Made by a program: the position numbers and the translations under genes
Notes under the pieces: generated by a model
Databases searched by the model: none
Told to the model about the DNA's origin: nothing
Seen by the model: only the letters and a program-made list of their open reading frames with translations
Part shown: positions 31,598 to 37,573 of the stretch, one piece after another
Layout: the number at the start of each line of letters is the position of its first letter
How positions within the stretch are numbered: the first letter of the stretch is position 1
IMG/VR virus record: IMGVR_UViG_3300031276_000009
Coordinates: 1-37,573 of that record
Length of the DNA stretch: 37,573 nucleotides
DNA from: a virus
Direction: 5' to 3' (one strand)

Positions 31598-31962
31598 GAT
31601 AGTCTCTCCGTAAGATATAGTATCCACAATTTGAAAGCCTTTAAAAATGGGATTATATTTTTATCATCTGCCCAGCCCGCAAAACCAATAAAACCATCAG
31701 GATTAAAAGTTATCGCTTCCCTGTCGTCAAACCAATCGCCTGAACACCTTAAGGCGAAATGTTTTATGCTTCCATCAGGATTAAACTCCAAATGATTTTT
31801 TTTCTTGCTATCATAAAACCTTATCCAGTGACCTTGATTTGAAAAATTATCTAATTCGGTTTTTAAGATACTTTTTAATTTGGATAATTCGATTGATCCG
31901 ATATCTTTATAAGAAAAATTATCATTAAATAGTTTTCTGCACTCATCTCTTTTTATTCTCAT
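31594..31962 (-). CDS. Early protein with two FNPDG repeats, unknown
   Basis: A 122-aa protein. ATG 31962 overlaps the stop of the small membrane gene upstream (ATGA), so it is preferred to an ATG 12 nt earlier. The C-terminal half has two copies of a beta-hairpin-like unit: FNPDGSIKHFALRCSGDWFDD and FNPDGFIGFAGWADD. Such repeats usually stack into a sheet. Function unknown. Confidence 0.6.
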   Translation of the reverse strand: MRIKRDECRKLFNDNFSYKDIGSIELSKLKSILKTELDNFSNQGHWIRFYDSKKKNHLEFNPDGSIKHFALRCSGDWFDDREAITFNPDGFIGFAGWADDKNIIPFLKAFKLWILYLTERLS

Positions 31963-32138
31963 AGCACTATCCATAAAATCAGAAGTATGATTATTGCAAA
32001 CTCGCAGATTGCTACCAGGGCTATTTTGTCACGTTGTCTTGCGATCCTGAAAGCGGCGTTTCCCATTATTCCTTGTGATAGACGATCTGTTTTTTTACGG
32101 ATTATTTTTCTGAACTTCTTTGATAGTTTTTCAGACAT
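31959..32138 (-). CDS. 59-aa protein with C-terminal membrane segment
   Basis: A reading frame of 60 codons with a very strong AAGGAGGGG before ATG 32138 and an ATGA overlap with the next gene. The first 38 residues are strongly basic (SEKLSKKFRKIIRKKTDRLS ... RIARQRDK), and the last 20 are hydrophobic (ALVAICEFAIIILLILWIVL). This tail-anchored layout fits a small inner-membrane protein; lysis or superinfection roles are only guesses. Confidence 0.75.
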   Translation of the reverse strand: MSEKLSKKFRKIIRKKTDRLSQGIMGNAAFRIARQRDKIALVAICEFAIIILLILWIVL

Positions 32139-32149
32139 TTTTCCCCTCC

Positions 32150-32404
32150 TTATTTATCATTCCAGCACTGGCAATCAGGTGGCCCTATAAAACATCCCGG
32201 ACATACACCTTCTATTATGGCTTTTATCGTTTGAATGCAAAACTCACAATTGATAAGATCTTTTGTTTCTTCCGGTTGGCCGTCGAGGGTGTCGCTTACC
32301 CTTGCCCCGCATAAAGTATGCAGTTCATCTGTGGGATGTTCAATGCATACTTTATATTCTTCATCTTCGTCTGATTCATTGTATATTTTATATCTTTTGA
32401 GCAT
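32150..32404 (-). CDS. Small Cys-rich zinc-binding-type protein, unknown
   Basis: An 84-aa protein with Cys/His clusters: CIEHPTDELHTLC, then CEFC, CPGC and CQC near the end (INCEFCIQTIKAIIEGVCPGCFIGPPDCQC). ATG 32404 with AGGAGGGG upstream is chosen over a longer frame starting at 32446 inside the nuclease gene. It overlaps the nuclease 3' end by 17 nt. The spacing suggests one or two zinc sites; the family is not recognised. Confidence 0.7.
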   Translation of the reverse strand: MLKRYKIYNESDEDEEYKVCIEHPTDELHTLCGARVSDTLDGQPEETKDLINCEFCIQTIKAIIEGVCPGCFIGPPDCQCWNDK

Positions 32405-32951
32405 TTTTCCCCTCCTGTAGGATTTCGGATATACCCCCGGCTTCAATTACAGCCTTGCGGAATTTTATTTGTTCCGGGGATTCTTTGCCGTTTTCGGATT
32501 TGATTTCCAGGTTTAGGAAGATGGCGAGTTTTTTTATATTATCCGGTCTATAAAGCTTGCCTTCACAGAAACAGTTTTTTAATTTTTGATAAATATAAAT
32601 TAAACCAGATTTTTTATATGAAGGGTATAATTGATTATATAATAAATTACAACTTTCATTTATCACGCAACTTCCGCAACATGGCCCTGATACGTTCACA
32701 CTTTCCCAACCTATCCAGTCACCGCCTCCGACTTGTTTTGTGCGACCGGTTTTTTTATCTTTAACAGCTATTCCGATACCAAAAAAGATTAAGCGTATGT
32801 CTGATAATATCTTTTTTGCTATTCCATTTAATGAAAAAGTTAATATTTTTCCTTGATAAGCCCCGGCGGTATTATTACGCATTACCCGGGCGTTAGGGTG
32901 TTTTTTTTGCCATTCCGGGAGGGCTTGTTTTGTATAGGTCGATTCGCTCAT
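32388..32951 (-). CDS. VRR-NUC-type endonuclease with Cys-rich insertion
   Basis: A 187-aa nuclease of the PD-(D/E)XK fold. The motifs of the phage VRR-NUC type are present: ARVMRNNTAGAYQG near 21-34, GGGDWIGW (75-82, D78), FLNLEIKSENGKESPEQIKF with E149-x-K151 and Q161, and AVIEAGGIS. Such nucleases cut branched or junction DNA. Between the D and E motifs about 40 residues are inserted with six Cys (91, 92, 95, 101, 127, 129), absent from typical short members, possibly a metal cluster site. GAGAGG precedes the start. Confidence 0.85.
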   Translation of the reverse strand: MSESTYTKQALPEWQKKHPNARVMRNNTAGAYQGKILTFSLNGIAKKILSDIRLIFFGIGIAVKDKKTGRTKQVGGGDWIGWESVNVSGPCCGSCVINESCNLLYNQLYPSYKKSGLIYIYQKLKNCFCEGKLYRPDNIKKLAIFLNLEIKSENGKESPEQIKFRKAVIEAGGISEILQEGKNAQKI

Positions 32952-32952
32952 T

Positions 32953-33117
32953 TTATTTTACCTCTCTTGATTCAATATGCTCCTGGATGATTATTCGCAA
33001 ATATGCACTTATTGAGCGCTCGGTTGATTTTGCAAGACTGGCGATTGTTTCGTAATCTTCCGGGCTTACTCTTGAGCTTATTGATACCGTTTCGATTTCT
33101 TTTTTATGTCTTCCCAT
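32953..33117 (-). CDS. 54-aa ribbon-helix-helix regulator
   Basis: A 54-aa protein with AAGGAGGT before ATG 33117. The sequence IETVSISSRVSPEDYETIASLAKSTERSISAYLRIIIQEHIE has the beta-strand plus two-helix plan of MetJ/Arc (CopG) type DNA-binding proteins, in which the strand inserts into the major groove. It is a candidate for binding the inverted-repeat operator at 43-98, but this is untested. It ends 1 nt before the nuclease start. Confidence 0.8.
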   Translation of the reverse strand: MGRHKKEIETVSISSRVSPEDYETIASLAKSTERSISAYLRIIIQEHIESREVK

Positions 33118-33132
33118 GGTTTACCTCCTTTC

Positions 33133-33342
33133 TTAGTTTTCGCTTATATCTTGATCGCAGTATATTTCTACGTCAAGTTTGTCGAGTTTGTTCATATCTA
33201 TTTCATCTTCGGTTTCGATTTGATCCTCGACCGCATCGATGCCGAAAATACCTTCTAGTTTTTCGAAAAGCTCTTCCCATTCGTCATAGGTTGCTTCGAC
33301 GTTTTTATTGCCGATTTGAAATGTAATTGAGTTTTCATTCAT
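33133..33342 (-). CDS. Small acidic early protein, unknown
   Basis: A 69-aa, very acidic protein (ATYDEWEELFEKLEGIFGIDAVEDQIETEDEIDMNKLDKLDVEIYCDQD). Acidic phage proteins of this size are often inhibitors that mimic DNA, but there is no direct evidence here. It overlaps its upstream neighbour by 8 nt. Confidence 0.6.
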   Translation of the reverse strand: MNENSITFQIGNKNVEATYDEWEELFEKLEGIFGIDAVEDQIETEDEIDMNKLDKLDVEIYCDQDISEN

Positions 33343-33544
33343 CGTTTACCACCTTACCATTAAATATTTTTTTAAGTTCATGTATTTCAAGGGTTATTTG
33401 TTTTCCCTTTAGAGCGTTTATTTCTTCCGGGGTATATTCGACTTTATCTTCTGTTATCACCGAACCTGTTTTTGTGTTGAATGCGTATTTCATGTTTAGA
33501 GTTTTAGAAAAATAGTATACCCAGGGTGTTTTATTTTCAGGCAT
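33335..33544 (-). CDS. Small early protein, unknown
   Basis: A 69-aa protein (TPWVYYFSKTLNMKYAFNTKTGSVITEDKVEYTPEEINALKG). The pattern of a strand-rich first half naming its own 'TGSVITEDKVEYTPEEI' segment is common in phage genes, but the family is not identified. It overlaps both neighbours by 8 nt. Confidence 0.6.
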   Translation of the reverse strand: MPENKTPWVYYFSKTLNMKYAFNTKTGSVITEDKVEYTPEEINALKGKQITLEIHELKKIFNGKVVNDE

Positions 33545-33866
33545 TTGATAATTTCCTATATTTGATTTCGAGGCCTAAAGATTCAGCATAGGCTATTCCC
33601 TTTTCCATACCGGGGGAGATTCCCAAGTCTTCGTATACTACTACATAGTCAGCTGATGAGTACCATGCGAATCCGGCTTTCATTCCGAGTTTTCTTTGTT
33701 TGGGTTTATCGTCGTTCAGGACCTGGGTGTACAATAAGTGAGATACCATAGGAGATTCGTTACGACTTAGACAATTTATCATACATAGCTGAGCGTATGT
33801 TTTATTATTGATGGTCTCTGTTTCAGTTTTTCCTTTACAGGGTGATTCAAGTATTACTCTTTTCAT
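33537..33866 (-). CDS. DUF7768-type nucleotide-like binding protein
   Basis: A 109-aa protein with the pattern VILESPCKGK ... NKTYAQLCMINCLSRNESPMVSHLLYTQVLNDDKPKQRKLGMKAGFAWYSSADYVVVYEDLGISPGMEKGIAYAESLGLEIKYRKL. This is a common phage family that resembles nucleoside 2-deoxyribosyltransferase-like/SLOG folds. The role in phage is not known to me. It starts 4 nt inside the upstream gene (ATGA). Confidence 0.78.
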   Translation of the reverse strand: MKRVILESPCKGKTETETINNKTYAQLCMINCLSRNESPMVSHLLYTQVLNDDKPKQRKLGMKAGFAWYSSADYVVVYEDLGISPGMEKGIAYAESLGLEIKYRKLSNA

Positions 33867-34036
33867 GAGGTTTTCTCCTCTTCGAAATTAAAATCTATAT
33901 CTATTGATGTTGTGTGACAAATACCAGGGAGTTTAAAAATAAACCCTGCCTCACCTTGTTTTGTTATATTAATGGATTCCAGTTCACCTCCGTTTTCTGC
34001 AATTTCTCTGATTATATTTTTATCTACAGGCGTCAT
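33863..34036 (-). CDS. 57-aa early protein, unknown
   Basis: A 57-aa protein (MTPVDKNIIREIAENGGELE...). ATG 34036 lies 2 nt after the ParB stop, with AAAGGA upstream; a longer frame (to 34192) would lie inside parB and is not supported. The second half looks beta-rich (GEAGFIFKLPGICHTTSIDIDF). No family recognised. Confidence 0.6.
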   Translation of the reverse strand: MTPVDKNIIREIAENGGELESINITKQGEAGFIFKLPGICHTTSIDIDFNFEEEKTS

Positions 34037-34038
34037 AA

Positions 34039-35100
34039 TTATATTTCCTTTCCGCACTTTTCGCATTTTGTTTGGATAATCAGCTTTTTTGTTGCGATTA
34101 TGCTTTTTACTTCCGGGAGGCGTAGAAAATCGTGGATTGATATTTGGGTCCATGGGAGGTCTTCCGGGTCGGGTTCTGTGTTCATTTCCCAAGGGCGGGA
34201 ATATAGTTTTTTTTCTAACTCTTCGTGTTCTTCTTTTGCTGGATCTATAAAAGGCATTTCGATGGTGGTCTTGTTTTCTTCTCCGCGTGGAGGTTGAAGA
34301 TCTTCCGGGTTGGGTTCTATTGTTATTTCAGGATAATGCTTAGGTATCACCGTTTCTATTTCACATTTTATATCTAAATCTTTTTCTATTTCATTTTTTA
34401 TCGTTGTTTTTATATCTTCATCTCTTTCAGATGAGATTATATTAATTATCGATGTGATTTCGGATGGAGTTCTATCTGCTTTACCGACTTGTTGTCCGTA
34501 TTTTTCTTTTCTAATTATTTCCTTTACGGCCTTTACCGTGGATCCTTTTTGTTTGATTTCCCCAGCCACTTCCTTTTGCTTTTCTTCCGGGACTGAACGT
34601 AAGAGAGAAACTGCGGTTGTGCTCAATTCGGATGTGTCGATATCTTTTTCCTTAAGGGAATCTCTTGTTTTCTTTGCTGCGAGGGTATCACTTACCCGTG
34701 TTTGTCGGATGTTTAGACGTTCGGCTATTTCTTTTTGTGTGAGTCCGGAGTCAAAAAGGATTTTAAGGGCATCTTCAAATTCTTCTGGTTTCAAATCGTC
34801 ACGGTGAATATTTTCTATGAGCTGAATTATTGCAGGATCCCCGGTTGTGATCTTTGCTTCAATTTGGTTGAAATCCTTGCCTTCATCGCAGAGGAATAGA
34901 AAAGCGTTAAGGCGCCGGAAACCATACAACATGTTGAAGGTTCTGTCTTCCTGCTCTATTACTCCTATTGGTTGAAGCTGGCCGTCACGTTCTATTGACC
35001 GGGCGAGGGATTCTATATCATCGTATTGCTTACGGATGTTTTCGGTTTTGTTGATTTGGGAAAGGTCTATTTTACGGATGGATTGTTTTTGTAGTTTCAT
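34039..35100 (-). CDS. parB: ParB/Spo0J-like protein with C-terminal zinc knuckle
   Basis: A 353-aa protein. Residues 1-100 are the ParB N-terminal domain (NIRKQYDDIESLARSIERDGQLQPIGV; YGFRR at 59-63; LIENIHRDDL at 94-103), which in chromosomal ParBs is a CTPase clamp. Residues 119-141 are the HTH (LTQKEIAERLNIRQTRVSDTLA) that reads the centromere site. From about 225 on, the protein is acidic and unlike plasmid ParBs, ending with CEKCGKEI, half of a zinc ribbon. A ParA lies upstream in the operon. A phage transcription/recombination role is the alternative to partition. Confidence 0.85.
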   Translation of the reverse strand: MKLQKQSIRKIDLSQINKTENIRKQYDDIESLARSIERDGQLQPIGVIEQEDRTFNMLYGFRRLNAFLFLCDEGKDFNQIEAKITTGDPAIIQLIENIHRDDLKPEEFEDALKILFDSGLTQKEIAERLNIRQTRVSDTLAAKKTRDSLKEKDIDTSELSTTAVSLLRSVPEEKQKEVAGEIKQKGSTVKAVKEIIRKEKYGQQVGKADRTPSEITSIINIISSERDEDIKTTIKNEIEKDLDIKCEIETVIPKHYPEITIEPNPEDLQPPRGEENKTTIEMPFIDPAKEEHEELEKKLYSRPWEMNTEPDPEDLPWTQISIHDFLRLPEVKSIIATKKLIIQTKCEKCGKEI

Positions 35101-35267
35101 GATTTTTTCTCCAATACTATAGATAGAGTTCCTGTAGGTTCTGTCTTTATAATAACCGGATCGTAAAAATACAAGTTATCCAATATTGTTTTTTCTATAT
35201 TACTTTCCGGTTCGAGTTTTATCAACGCCGTTCCCTTATTATCTTCGGTTTTTATGGATGTTTTCAT
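35097..35267 (-). CDS. 56-aa early protein, unknown
   Basis: A 56-aa protein (MKTSIKTEDNKGTALIKLEP...). It overlaps parB and the Lar-like gene by 4 nt each (ATGA), and has GGAGAAAG before the ATG. Beta-rich (TALIKLEPESN, VIIKTEPTGTLSIVLEKK). No family recognised. Confidence 0.65.
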   Translation of the reverse strand: MKTSIKTEDNKGTALIKLEPESNIEKTILDNLYFYDPVIIKTEPTGTLSIVLEKKS

Positions 35268-35491
35268 TTTTCTTTCTCCAATTCTTCTATTTCCTTTTCA
35301 TCATCATTTATTATTTGAGAATAACCTATAGTCCTGGCTCTGGTGTTCCACTGTTTTATAGCTTCACTTCTTAACCTTCCGGAAGAGAGATGGCACCCGC
35401 ACCATGTACACTCAACCCAGCAACTATCTTTATTAGTCCTGCAAATATCGACTTTATGCGATCCGCAAAATGGACAGCTTAATATTTTCAT
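35264..35491 (-). CDS. Lar-like (restriction alleviation) zinc-ribbon protein
   Basis: A 75-aa protein with two Cys pairs (CPFCG at 6-10, ECTWCG) and the family ending SEAIKQWNTRA, matching the Lar-like family named after a Rac prophage protein that eases host type I restriction. Most phage members are untested, so the name is by family only. AAAGGAGG precedes the ATG. Confidence 0.8.
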   Translation of the reverse strand: MKILSCPFCGSHKVDICRTNKDSCWVECTWCGCHLSSGRLRSEAIKQWNTRARTIGYSQIINDDEKEIEELEKEK

Positions 35492-35603
35492 TTAGTCCTC
35501 CTTTTTCTTTAAAGGGCGTTCCGGTCAAGTGTACTATGCAGAAATTTAAACCTATAAGTAAAATAAGTATTGTAATTATTGCTAATTTAGGCATTTTATA
35601 CAT
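35454..35603 (-). CDS. 49-aa protein with N-terminal membrane segment
   Basis: A 49-aa reading frame with AAGGAG 7 nt before ATG 35603 and a hydrophobic stretch at 7-25 (LAIITILILLIGLNFCIVH). Its 3' end overlaps the Lar-like gene by 38 nt, which is long for this operon. A start at 35594 is possible too. Small inner-membrane protein of unknown function. Confidence 0.5.
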   Translation of the reverse strand: MYKMPKLAIITILILLIGLNFCIVHLTGTPFKEKGGLNENIKLSILRIA

Positions 35604-35835
35604 TGTCTTTCTCCTTATTTACCCTTTCTTGTTTTAATTGTTCAAGAAAATTATTTATATCTTTGAGAACCTCTTTAGAATATAATATACCTTTAGCGGA
35701 GCAAAAAAAATACTGGCCTTCTTCGTTATGCCACTCTATGACACCGATGTCATATCCGTATTCCAAGCTTTTTATGATATAAGCATCTGCTTTTTTTGAT
35801 TTTCGCATTTCTATATATTTATATTTGGTTTTCAT
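35596..35835 (-). CDS. Small early phage protein, unknown
   Basis: A 79-aa protein (YDIGVIEWHNEEGQYFFCSAKGILYSKEVLKDINNFLEQLKQE). The pattern 'W...QYFF......S.E.L.DI..FLEQL' is frequent in small phage early proteins of unknown function. It overlaps the upstream gene by 4 nt. Confidence 0.65.
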   Translation of the reverse strand: MKTKYKYIEMRKSKKADAYIIKSLEYGYDIGVIEWHNEEGQYFFCSAKGILYSKEVLKDINNFLEQLKQERVNKEKDNV

Positions 35836-36152
35836 TTTTCTTTCTCCAATTCTTCTATGGTTTTTCCGGTTACTTTTTCGATTAGTTTTCTTACTTTTTC
35901 AAGTGTGAAAAGAGGATCTTCAAAATATAAGTCCACGAATGCTTGAAACATTTCAGGCGCTGCGGCAATTAGGCGGGCGTTGGCTTCTGATTCTTTTGTG
36001 GACCATGCGTATTCTTTTTCTCCAAGCCTGACATGCATTACCCGCCCATCTTCATATTCGCATGGAGCTTCTATATAATCGGCCACTGAAAAACCTATAC
36101 TATCTTTTATAGTTTTCCAAGGTCCAGGGGTGAATCCTGTTTTAATTTTCAT
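35832..36152 (-). CDS. Phage protein with TPGPW / NARLIAAAPEM signature
   Basis: A 106-aa protein with TPGPWKTIKDS near the start and SEANARLIAAAPEMFQAFVDLY in the middle, the two hallmarks of a very common family in phages of Gram-negative bacteria whose function is unknown. It ends in a helical region (LEKVRKLIEKVTGKTIEELEKEK). Overlaps both neighbours by 4 nt. Confidence 0.8.
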   Translation of the reverse strand: MKIKTGFTPGPWKTIKDSIGFSVADYIEAPCEYEDGRVMHVRLGEKEYAWSTKESEANARLIAAAPEMFQAFVDLYFEDPLFTLEKVRKLIEKVTGKTIEELEKEK

Positions 36153-36379
36153 GGTTTTACCTCGCTTATGTCATTTGTTGTTAAACCTAAATCTACTCCT
36201 TGATTTGCTGCTATAAAGTTTACAAAATCAACAAGAATTGCTTTTATCGTTTCAGGTTCTACTGGTTCTCCGGCATAACAATTCATATGCTTATTTCTTT
36301 TGATACTTTCGATTGCACCTTTAGAATAGTAAAGATCTAATTTGTTAACTAAGAAATCGGTTAAATCTCCTACCTTCAT
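36149..36379 (-). CDS. Small early protein, unknown
   Basis: A 76-aa, mainly helical protein (GDLTDFLVNKLDLYYSKGAIESIKRNKHMNCYAGEPVEPETIKAILVDFVNFI). It follows parA directly with a 4-nt overlap, so it may serve with ParA, but no family is recognised. Confidence 0.6.
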   Translation of the reverse strand: MKVGDLTDFLVNKLDLYYSKGAIESIKRNKHMNCYAGEPVEPETIKAILVDFVNFIAANQGVDLGLTTNDISEVKP

Positions 36380-37089
36380 TTTATCACCTCATCAACAAAG
36401 TTTTCAATAATCTGCCTTGCTTTGCCAACAAGAGAATATGTCGATAATTCGGATGTTAGGCGGGATATTGAGCGCATAGCCGGGATTCTACCGGACCACA
36501 GAAAATCCTTGAATTGTTCATCCTGTCGGAACTTTTCTTCTATTCCTTGGGTGCTTCTTTTTTCATCAAAGCGGTTGAGAACTATCTGGACATCTGCGGT
36601 TACTCCGCACATTTCCATTTCTTCCAGGATTAGTTTTGTTGCCTGGAAGTCTATATCTGAAAACATGGCCGGGATTATAATTTTATCGGCTGCTATCATA
36701 GCGTTTCGAGTGAGGGCATTCATGGTGCCAGGGGGATCGATAAATATGTAATCCCATTCTTTCGGTCCGATATTGATGAGTTTTTTAAGATTGTTTTTCA
36801 ATACCCGATCGGATATATTATTGAGACGGGATATTTTAAGATCAGAGGGAATAAAATCTATATTCTTTGCGGCCGGAGGGTTAGGGAAAATGCAAAATGA
36901 TCCATTCAATAAATCAACAGAGGTATATACGCTTCCGATCATGCCATAAATAGAACTTATGGAAAGATTGCTATCAAGATCTATAACAAGGATTGATTTT
37001 CCTTGTTTTGCGAGGGTTTCTATGCATGCGACTGCAAGGGAAGTTTTTCCCGTACCACCTTTCCAGGAATCGAAACTTATTATTTGCAT
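36376..37089 (-). CDS. parA: ParA family ATPase
   Basis: A 237-aa Walker-type partition ATPase. The deviant Walker A is KGGTGKT (10-16), the A' motif IDLDSN (36-41), Walker B IFIDPPG (115-121). Such proteins bind DNA non-specifically with ATP and move cargo marked by a ParB. The short N-terminus (no HTH) is the type Ib/MinD-like size. ParB is encoded about 1.3 kb downstream in the same operon. The first codons overlap the upstream gene by 10 nt. Confidence 0.92.
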   Translation of the reverse strand: MQIISFDSWKGGTGKTSLAVACIETLAKQGKSILVIDLDSNLSISSIYGMIGSVYTSVDLLNGSFCIFPNPPAAKNIDFIPSDLKISRLNNISDRVLKNNLKKLINIGPKEWDYIFIDPPGTMNALTRNAMIAADKIIIPAMFSDIDFQATKLILEEMEMCGVTADVQIVLNRFDEKRSTQGIEEKFRQDEQFKDFLWSGRIPAMRSISRLTSELSTYSLVGKARQIIENFVDEVIK

Positions 37090-37343
37090 TCTGGTTTCTC
37101 CTCATTTTCTATTTTATAGATGAACTTTTTTTCTAACTTGTCATAGCCGGATATTGTTATTTTCAAGCCTTTATGACTTACGACAATTTTGTTTTGCTTT
37201 TTGAAGTAGATTGAATCTACTTTGATCATTTGATTTTCTCCTAATTGTTTGGCGTATACTGTCATGCTACGTGATACTTCGAGGGTGAAGGGTAAATCGG
37301 GATCGTTTAAAATTAGATTTGGATAGTATCTTGTTTTTGCCAT
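37080..37343 (-). CDS. Small early protein, unknown
   Basis: An 87-aa beta-rich protein (RYYPNLILNDPDLPFTLEVSRSMTVYAKQLGENQMIKVDSIYFKKQNKIVVSHKGLKITISGYDKLEKKFIYKI). It lies just upstream of parA with a 10-nt overlap. It could be a small accessory to partition, but this is only by location. Confidence 0.6.
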   Translation of the reverse strand: MAKTRYYPNLILNDPDLPFTLEVSRSMTVYAKQLGENQMIKVDSIYFKKQNKIVVSHKGLKITISGYDKLEKKFIYKIENEEKPECK

Positions 37344-37344
37344 G

Positions 37345-37461
37345 TTATTTCCTTTTGCGTTTTTGTTGATATTTATCTCTTTTATTATTAAGCGAGGAAA
37401 CCAATAGGCATCCCCAAATAATCAATTCGATAACCACAATAAAAATTAAAGTTCCCTGCAT
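37345..37461 (-). CDS. 38-aa membrane peptide
   Basis: A 38-codon frame with AGGAGG (37472-37467) 5 nt before ATG 37461 and its stop 1 nt before the next ATG. Residues 3-22 are hydrophobic (GTLIFIVVIELIIWGCLLVS), followed by a basic tail (NNKRDKYQQKRKRK). Strong ribosome-binding site and exact operon spacing support a real gene. Function unknown. Confidence 0.7.
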   Translation of the reverse strand: MQGTLIFIVVIELIIWGCLLVSSLNNKRDKYQQKRKRK

Positions 37462-37512
37462 ATTCGCCTCCTATATCGAATGGCCTATATAGTTCCCCTC
37501 CCAGGGTTTTAT

Positions 37513-37573
37513 TTACGCCTTTTCCCTTGCTACCATTTCCTTCATTCTGCTTACAATTGGAGCTATATCGGCA
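37513..37573 (-). CDS. 3' end of a gene cut by the window edge
   Basis: An open frame on the minus strand enters from the right edge and stops at TAA (37515-37513), giving ADIAPIVSRMKEMVAREKA. The composition and helical nature fit a coding end, and the next gene has its own ribosome-binding site 41 nt on. Too little is present to name it. Confidence 0.55.
   Translation of the reverse strand, partial: ADIAPIVSRMKEMVAREKA

Noticed and set aside
33914-34297. 127-aa plus-strand frame across parB
   Set aside because: Rich in Phe/Ser, no ribosome-binding site, opposite to a confident gene.
1-37573. CRISPR arrays, tRNA or rRNA genes
   Set aside because: No regularly spaced repeats, cloverleaf-like sequences or rRNA segments were recognised.

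Overview
This window is a stretch of a tailed double-stranded DNA phage, or of a prophage or phage-plasmid, with a contractile tail. It is A+T-rich and carries almost no non-coding DNA. It reads as a hybrid: the DNA-packaging and head genes are of the lambda type (terminase GpA family, gpW-like joiner, gpB-like portal, ClpP-fold protease with nested scaffold, gpD-like decoration protein, gpE-like capsid), while the tail is of the Mu type (gpL-like sheath, tube, frameshifted chaperone, tape measure, gpN, gpP, gp45, gp46, gp47 and gp48 homologues). An overlapping Rz/Rz1-like spanin pair implies a host with an outer membrane. The o-spanin lipobox has Thr just before the Cys, which would suit a host with relaxed lipoboxes such as a spirochaete, but nothing in the window fixes the host.

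Layout. 1-24855 (+ strand) is the structural and lysis block: terminase (113-2929), joiner and portal (2977-4991), a lysis cassette (4992-7157), a beta-helix protein (7196-8356), protease/scaffold, decoration and capsid (8373-10914), neck and connector genes (10925-12299), sheath and tube (12310-14175), chaperone with -1 frameshift (14178-14821), a homing-type HNH endonuclease (14740-15471), tape measure (15450-17237), baseplate (17237-23145), and collar/fibre genes (20112-20690, 23157-23951) with a charged coil protein (23965-24855). 24852-25776 holds two minus-strand genes: a 49-codon ORF and a basic gp10-like protein. 25843-26021 is a short spacer between two hairpins. 26022-37573 (- strand) is the early/replication operon. 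In transcription order from the right edge it has a 38-aa membrane peptide, ParA, small phage proteins, a Lar-like zinc protein, ParB, a DUF7768-type protein, a ribbon-helix-helix (RHH) protein, a VRR-NUC nuclease, more small proteins, an SF2 helicase, a YqaJ exonuclease, a gene with an in-frame TAA, and a RecT annealing protein. Most neighbours overlap by 1-17 nt, often as ATGA.

How the parts work together. The early operon supplies recombination-dependent DNA handling (YqaJ + RecT + helicase + VRR-NUC) and probably partition (ParA + ParB). The plus-strand block builds heads, then tails, and lyses the cell with a C39-like peptidase, holin-like membrane proteins and spanins.

Most notable points: (1) a consensus promoter (TTGACA-N18-TATAAT) inside a 17-bp inverted repeat at the head of the packaging operon, which would give an almost leaderless terminase mRNA, with three further promoter-abutted starts elsewhere; (2) a textbook -1 frameshift signal (T TTT TTA, 5-nt spacer, 9-bp stem with GAAA loop); (3) a Nu3-like internal start in the protease gene; (4) a lysis cassette placed inside the head module; (5) an in-frame TAA at codon 10 of a 225-codon operon gene; (6) six small genes of 38-59 codons that a length cutoff would miss.
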